Shown here: piece after piece, positions 59,669-64,000 of the stretch | Numbering within the stretch: position 1 is the first letter of the stretch | How the letters are laid out: the number at the start of each line of letters is the position of its first letter | From: Myxococcales bacterium | Lineage (GTDB): Bacteria > Myxococcota_A > Polyangia > Palsa-1104 | Assembly (NCBI GenBank): GCA_003170275.1 | Contig: PNAM01000081.1 | Span: forward strand, 62,001 to 126,000 | Reading direction: 5' to 3' | Length of the DNA: 64,000 nt | Made by a program: the position numbers and the translations under genes | Notes under the pieces: generated by a model | Told to the model about the DNA's origin: nothing | Seen by the model: the letters and a program-made list of their open reading frames with translations, nothing else | The model's database searches: none

Positions 59669-60757
59669 CTAGAATGGACCCCGGAACTGCATCTGATACG
59701 TGAGTTTTGCCCGTTCCGGATCCGGGGCCCAATCGCTCCCTGGGCGAACCATCCGATGAATGCGGCTGGCGATGGTCGCCGGGTTGGGATAGAACTCGTG
59801 TTCGAGCGAGGGGCTGGGTGGACAAGTTGTGGGCGCGAAGCCCATGCGCGCGATTTGGATCGGCCGGCCGGCTTGCTCCGCTACACGCGCCACGATCTCC
59901 GCGCTGGCGCCGCAATTCAGCCAGGCATTATCCACTACCAGAAGTTTCCCGGTGCGACGCGCCGAAGCGGCGATGATTTCGCAATCGAGCGGCGACAGCC
60001 AGATTGGATCGATCACCTCGGCGCGAATTCCTTCGTCGGCCAGCATTTCCTGGGCCCGCAGACATTCCAGCACCATATTGGATATTCCGACCACGGTGAT
60101 ATCGTCGCCGTGAGTGAGGATCCGGCTACTCGCGGGAGGAACCGAATATGCTTGCTCCGGTACGAACGATTCGCTGTAGTACAGCAGCCGGTGTTCGACG
60201 AAGATGACGGGGTTGTCGTCGCGGATGGCGGCAATCATGCAACCTTTCGCGTCATGGGCGTTGGAGGGCGCCACCACCTTGAGACCGGGGATGTGCATGA
60301 ACAAAGAATGCAAGGCTTGGGAATGCTGCGCACCTTGCCCCCAGCTCTTACCGATCATGCAGCGAACCACCATGGGGACTTTCACCGCGCCGCCGTACAT
60401 GTAATGCGCCTTGGAGGCCATGTTCACGAGCTGGTTCATGCACAACATCAGAAAATCCATCCGGATGTGCACGTGAATGGGACGCAGGCCGGCCATGGCC
60501 GCACCGATCGCCACGCCAGTCATAGCATCTTCCGACAAGGGCGTGTTGAACACGCGTTCGGGTCCGAAATGCTCCTGCAAACCAACAGTGGAGCCCTGAA
60601 TACCTTTGTGATCGTCGACGTCCAGGCCAAAGAGGAAAACGCGCGGGTCGCGCTCCATCTCCTGTGCGACGCCTTCGCGCAGTGCGTCCACATACCGCAG
60701 GACGCGCTGCTGGGGCGGATCGATCACGCCGGCTGGCGAACGACTAAGCGTAGACAT
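59669..60757 (-). CDS. ThDP-dependent E1 beta subunit (pyruvate-dehydrogenase-like)
   Basis: This encodes 362 residues from ATG 60757. It has the transketolase-type beta subunit signature: FNTPLSEDAMTGVAIGAAMA, KSWGQGAQHSQALHSLFMHI, GLKVVAPSNAHDAKGCMIAA, and a C-terminal transketolase_C part (TVVGISNMVLECLRAQEMLA). The start overlaps the end of the alpha subunit gene by 14 bases. There are no E2/E3 genes nearby, so an ordinary dehydrogenase complex is unlikely. In this sugar operon it may transfer a two-carbon acyl unit to a keto sugar. Confidence 0.88.
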   Translation of the reverse strand: MSTLSRSPAGVIDPPQQRVLRYVDALREGVAQEMERDPRVFLFGLDVDDHKGIQGSTVGLQEHFGPERVFNTPLSEDAMTGVAIGAAMAGLRPIHVHIRMDFLMLCMNQLVNMASKAHYMYGGAVKVPMVVRCMIGKSWGQGAQHSQALHSLFMHIPGLKVVAPSNAHDAKGCMIAAIRDDNPVIFVEHRLLYYSESFVPEQAYSVPPASSRILTHGDDITVVGISNMVLECLRAQEMLADEGIRAEVIDPIWLSPLDCEIIAASARRTGKLLVVDNAWLNCGASAEIVARVAEQAGRPIQIARMGFAPTTCPPSPSLEHEFYPNPATIASRIHRMVRPGSDWAPDPERAKLTYQMQFRGPF

Positions 60758-61763
60758 GAGTGGACAATTCCGCCGGGGCGGGGAACGGGCTGTTCTCAGC
60801 GAACTCGATAGCCGCAGCGATCTCGCGCTCAACCTCGCCATCGATGCGACCTTTGGCCGTCTTGTCGAGCAGTGCTCCGATAATGCGGACCTGATCGTTT
60901 TCGAGCCAGGGGCGAAGCTCCTCCCGCGTGCGGTATCCCGACTCGTAGTCCTCCCCGGGACCGACATGCTCCTTCCAGCGGTAGGTCATGCACTCAAGAA
61001 ATGCAGGACCACGGCCCTGACGGATTCCTACGCAGGCGTCAGATACCTTCTCCCATATGGTCAACACGTTGGAATCGGGGATTTGACAGGCCGGGATGCC
61101 GAAAGTTTCCACACGCTCGCATAGACGCGACGAGGCCCACCGTTTGCTGAGCGGCGTGTGGATGGCGTAGCCATTGTTTTCGCACACGAAAAGCACAGGG
61201 AGCTTTTGGAGAGAAGCGAAGTTCAGGCTTTCGTAAAACACGCCTTCTTCGACCGCACCGTCGCCAAAGAACGCCGCGATCATACGGCCCTTGTTCTTAG
61301 GCTGGCGGCCCTTGTTCTCGCGCTGGAGCGCCAGCGCATAACCGAGTGCGATGGGGATCGTCGTGCCAACCACCGCCGATGCTCCCAGGATGTGCCGATC
61401 CATGCCGACCAGGTGCATGGATCCACCTTTGCCGCGCGAACAGCCGGTGCTTTTGCCGTACAGCTCCGCGAACATCGCCGCGAGATTGCCGCCCTTGGCG
61501 AGATAAGCCGCATGGCCGCGATAGCTGGCCGACACGACGTCGTCAGGCCGCAGCGGATCGCAAACTCCGACGGCTACCGCTTCCTGTCCGATAGAGAGAT
61601 GAACCGGGCTCTTGATCTTGTCGGAGGGATAGATGCGCGCGATCTCCTCCTCGGCGCGCCGGATCAACTGAAGTTTGTAGTACATTCGCTGGAGGTCGGG
61701 ATCGGGGCGTCCGTTATTCGATGTCCGGATCGCCGAGCCGTGGTGGGGAGGGGTGGCGCTCAA
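60744..61763 (-). CDS. ThDP-dependent E1 alpha subunit (pyruvate-dehydrogenase-like)
   Basis: This encodes 339 residues. The ThDP/Mg motif GDG(167-169) ... NN(196-197) lies in FFGDGAVEEGVFYES and FVCENNGYAI. Other conserved parts are LSIGQEAVAVGV, YRGHAAYLAKGG and GKGGSMHLVG. It forms the heterotetrameric E1 enzyme with the gene downstream, which it overlaps. It starts a minus-strand operon divergent from the glycosyltransferases. Confidence 0.9.
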   Translation of the reverse strand: MSATPPHHGSAIRTSNNGRPDPDLQRMYYKLQLIRRAEEEIARIYPSDKIKSPVHLSIGQEAVAVGVCDPLRPDDVVSASYRGHAAYLAKGGNLAAMFAELYGKSTGCSRGKGGSMHLVGMDRHILGASAVVGTTIPIALGYALALQRENKGRQPKNKGRMIAAFFGDGAVEEGVFYESLNFASLQKLPVLFVCENNGYAIHTPLSKRWASSRLCERVETFGIPACQIPDSNVLTIWEKVSDACVGIRQGRGPAFLECMTYRWKEHVGPGEDYESGYRTREELRPWLENDQVRIIGALLDKTAKGRIDGEVEREIAAAIEFAENSPFPAPAELSTHVYA

Positions 61764-61888
61764 AATCCCTTCTCGCAGTCCCGATATGACATGATGGCAT
61801 TATACACGCCGGAATAAGCTGGCGGCTGACGAAATAAACGCAGATCGAGGTCCATTGCAGACGTCAGGATCACGATTCCGGGAATGCG

Positions 61889-63775
61889 ATGGAAAAAGAC
61901 CTCGGATCCAAACCAAACGATGCGGAAGAGTGCGAGAATATGACGGTGGTCGAACCCGATGCAGTGGAAACGCGCTTAGCGCAATTGGAGCGCCGGCTGA
62001 GGACGCTCGAGCGCGCGCAGCGCACTTTGGATGTTCACATCGCTACGCTCGAAAGCAGCATCGTGTTCCGCTTGCTCCGTCGTATTGGACGCCCGTTTCT
62101 GGACGCCAGGGCGAAGCTTGAGGATTGGCCGCCGGCCGCCGGGATCCTGCGTTGGATCCCGGGGCTTGGCCGTACTCGAACAACTCCGTATTCCTCCTGG
62201 ATTGAGCAGGAGGGTAGCGAGGAATTACCGCCCGCCAGTTCCCTTCGGTTCAGCATCCTGATGTCTTTGGCAAAGGCGCGACGCGACAGGCTGGAGGAGG
62301 CGGTTGCTTCGGTGCTTTCGCAGATTCATCCTCACTGGGAATTGCACCTGTGCCACGCCGATACGCCGGTGCCCTGGCTTGCGGAGTTTGTGGACTCCAT
62401 AGCGGATCCGCGCATAAGAATCAGTGGATGCGAGCGGAATGGTACGCCGGTACTTGTCTCCCACGTGCTGAATGAGGCGGCGAACGACGCTACCGGCGAC
62501 TATTTAATCCTGTTGCCGCCGGACGGCCGCATGGCACCCGCCGCGCTACAATGCCTCGCGCACGCAGGACCCGCCGATCTGCTCTACACCGACGAAGATC
62601 ACCTTGATAGAGAAGGTCGCCGGATTGACCCGATCTTCAAGCCGGACTGGTCGCCAGACCTGCTGCTGTCCTCCCACTACTTCGGCCGTCTGACGGCCAT
62701 TTCGCGTGACGCTTGGATGCGCGCCGGCGGCGTTCGCGGCGAGTTCGAACCACTATCCGACTATGACCTGGCGCTGCGCCTTACGGATGGTCCCGCTTGC
62801 GTGCGGCATGTTCCGCGCGTTTTGTATCACGGCCGCCGGCCAGCGTCGAGTTCCACGAACGGCTTCCACGAAACCGGGTCGAGGGCTCTCAAAGATGCGC
62901 TGCGCCGCCGCGGCGCGAAGGCTGAGGTCGAGGATAGCCCGCGGCCCGACGTCTACCAGGTGCGGTGGAAGCCACGAGGAACATCGCTCGCCAGCCTGAT
63001 CATTTGCTCGCGATCCCCTCGTCTGCTGGAACAATGTCTCAAGTCTGTCGACGTCTGCACCCGCTACCCGCACCGGGAGGTGATCGTGGTCCAGCACTTG
63101 GGAGGGAAGGATGAAGCCTTGCGCCGCGTCATCGAGAAATATAAAGCGCGGCGAATCCCTCACGCGGGTCCATTCCATTTCTCCCTTCTGAACAACCTTG
63201 GCGCACGGGCCGCGAAGGGCGAGGTGCTGGTGTTCCTGAACGACGATGTCGGGGCCCTGGAACCATCGTGGTTGGAACGCATGGTCGCTCAGCTGGAGCG
63301 TCCCGACGTGGGCGTCGTGGGCGCGCGGCTGGTCTATCCGTCCGGTACTCTGCAACACGCCGGGGTAGCCGTCGGCGTCGGAGACGGATGCGCACACATT
63401 GGACGCGGCGCGCCGGCCTTTGCGCATTGGCCCTGGGTGCACCAAACTCGCGATGTCGCCGCGGTGACCGGCGCGTGTCTGGCGATTCGGGCGGGCTTGT
63501 TCCGGGAGTTGGGCGGCTTTGACGACGCCTTCCCGCTGAACTTCAACGACACGGACTTGTGCTTGCGGGTTCGCGGCAGCGGTCTTCGAGTGATCTACGA
63601 CGCCGGCGTATTGCTGCGCCACTCCGAAGGCCAGACGCGGCCTGCTGGCGTTACATTGAAAGAACGGGTGTCCTGGCTAGACCGCTGGCTGGAGGTAATC
63701 GACGCCGGAGATCCGTTCTACAGTCCACATTTGACACGCGACCGGGAGGACCTGTCGCTGCGCGTTCGTCCATGA
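61889..63775 (+). CDS. family 2 glycosyltransferase with two GT domains
   Basis: This encodes 628 residues. An N-terminal coiled coil (about 28-55, RLAQLERRLRTLERAQRTLD) is followed by a first GT-A-like domain (about 112-350, with LYTDEDHLDREGRRIDPIFK containing the DED). A second GT2 domain (about 355-600) has LNDDVGALEPSWLERMVAQL as its DxD and ETGSRALKDAL / FNDTDLCLRVRGSGLR as its acceptor part. Such WsaE-type proteins extend O-antigen or cell-surface glycans in the cytosol. The stop overlaps the next GT start (ATGA). Confidence 0.88.
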   Translation: MEKDLGSKPNDAEECENMTVVEPDAVETRLAQLERRLRTLERAQRTLDVHIATLESSIVFRLLRRIGRPFLDARAKLEDWPPAAGILRWIPGLGRTRTTPYSSWIEQEGSEELPPASSLRFSILMSLAKARRDRLEEAVASVLSQIHPHWELHLCHADTPVPWLAEFVDSIADPRIRISGCERNGTPVLVSHVLNEAANDATGDYLILLPPDGRMAPAALQCLAHAGPADLLYTDEDHLDREGRRIDPIFKPDWSPDLLLSSHYFGRLTAISRDAWMRAGGVRGEFEPLSDYDLALRLTDGPACVRHVPRVLYHGRRPASSSTNGFHETGSRALKDALRRRGAKAEVEDSPRPDVYQVRWKPRGTSLASLIICSRSPRLLEQCLKSVDVCTRYPHREVIVVQHLGGKDEALRRVIEKYKARRIPHAGPFHFSLLNNLGARAAKGEVLVFLNDDVGALEPSWLERMVAQLERPDVGVVGARLVYPSGTLQHAGVAVGVGDGCAHIGRGAPAFAHWPWVHQTRDVAAVTGACLAIRAGLFRELGGFDDAFPLNFNDTDLCLRVRGSGLRVIYDAGVLLRHSEGQTRPAGVTLKERVSWLDRWLEVIDAGDPFYSPHLTRDREDLSLRVRP

Positions 63776-64000
63776 TCCGGTTTTCTATCATCGTCCCCAC
63801 GCGCGGCCGGCCCGCCTTGCTCGGGCGCCTGCTCTCGAGCCTGCGTGAAACCGCCCGGAATCCAGACAGTCTTGAAGTGATCACAATCGTCGATGCGGAC
63901 GATCCGGAGTCGCTCGAAGTCTCCTGCGAAGGAGTTCGGATAGAGCGCGTGCTGGTTCCACCCGGCCTGACCATGGGTGAGCTCAACCTTGCGGGCTATC
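63772..64000 (+). CDS. family 2 glycosyltransferase, N-terminal part only
   Basis: ATG 63772 overlaps the previous stop. The 76 residues within the window read MIRFSIIVPTRGRPALLGRL and ITIVDADDPESLEV, the N-terminal nucleotide-sugar-binding part of a GT-A enzyme. It continues past the window edge. It belongs to the same glycan cluster. Confidence 0.8.
   Translation, partial: MIRFSIIVPTRGRPALLGRLLSSLRETARNPDSLEVITIVDADDPESLEVSCEGVRIERVLVPPGLTMGELNLAGY

Noticed and set aside
1-64000. CRISPR arrays, rRNA genes, complete tRNA genes
   Set aside because: None was seen by eye: no regularly spaced repeats and no rRNA-like conserved blocks; only the tRNA-Gly 3' fragment was found.

Overview
The window reads as three blocks with different origins. 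Positions 1 to about 11.85 kb are GC-rich and carry a normal-looking chromosomal gene set: secreted hypotheticals, an MFS transporter, a CPA2 cation:proton antiporter, a phosphate-type porin, a two-repeat M16 protease, a PuuD-like membrane protein, a DUF1554 lipoprotein and a TPR protein. Codon use and gene types suggest a Myxococcota (deltaproteobacterial) chromosome.

Positions 11.85 to about 47.2 kb look like accessory, mobile-element DNA. The left edge is a 3' fragment of a tRNA-Gly(CCC), a typical attachment site. Next come a Panacea-domain gene pair (toxin-antitoxin candidate), a ribbon-helix-helix gene beside an AT-rich, DnaA-box-like possible origin, a dCTP deaminase-like gene, and a Dcm-type restriction-modification locus (C5 methyltransferase, Vsr endonuclease, McrA-like PD-(D/E)XK nuclease). 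A tightly coupled five-gene operon follows that pairs a GHKL ATPase with a STAS-like DUF4325 protein and membrane proteins. Then come a large serine recombinase, a cluster of tiny zinc-ribbon and membrane peptides, a secreted/lipoprotein operon, and an Xre regulator. A long minus-strand operon (39.9 to 31.8 kb) encodes a sliding clamp, a MoxR ATPase with a VWA partner, a Rad52-type annealing protein and a Cas4/RecB-like exonuclease; it ends at a clear intrinsic terminator. The last accessory unit (41.7 to 47.2 kb, plus strand) holds two small zinc ribbons and five consecutive nuclease-fold genes: MBL, PD-(D/E)XK, GIY-YIG, PGN_0703-like PD-(D/E)XK and another PD-(D/E)XK.

From about 48.5 kb to the end the style changes: lower GC, REP-like palindromes, and families typical of Acidobacteriota (Bryobacter/Solibacter type). 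These include a DUF1810 protein, a cytochrome c/PQQ dehydrogenase, a Tat-exported threonine-aldolase-like protein, GH30, an M19 dipeptidase, DUF1080, and a surface-sugar operon (two-subunit ThDP enzyme, ColD-like dehydratase, epimerase) next to glycosyltransferases. Since the left flank looks myxobacterial and the right flank acidobacterial, an assembly join or a large transfer near 48.5 kb should be considered.

The best candidates for an undescribed system are the GHKL ATPase/STAS operon (20.07 to 23.00 kb), the five-nuclease operon (41.7 to 47.2 kb) and the clamp/Rad52/MoxR-VWA operon (31.8 to 39.9 kb). All family names here come from reading motifs by eye; no database search was run.
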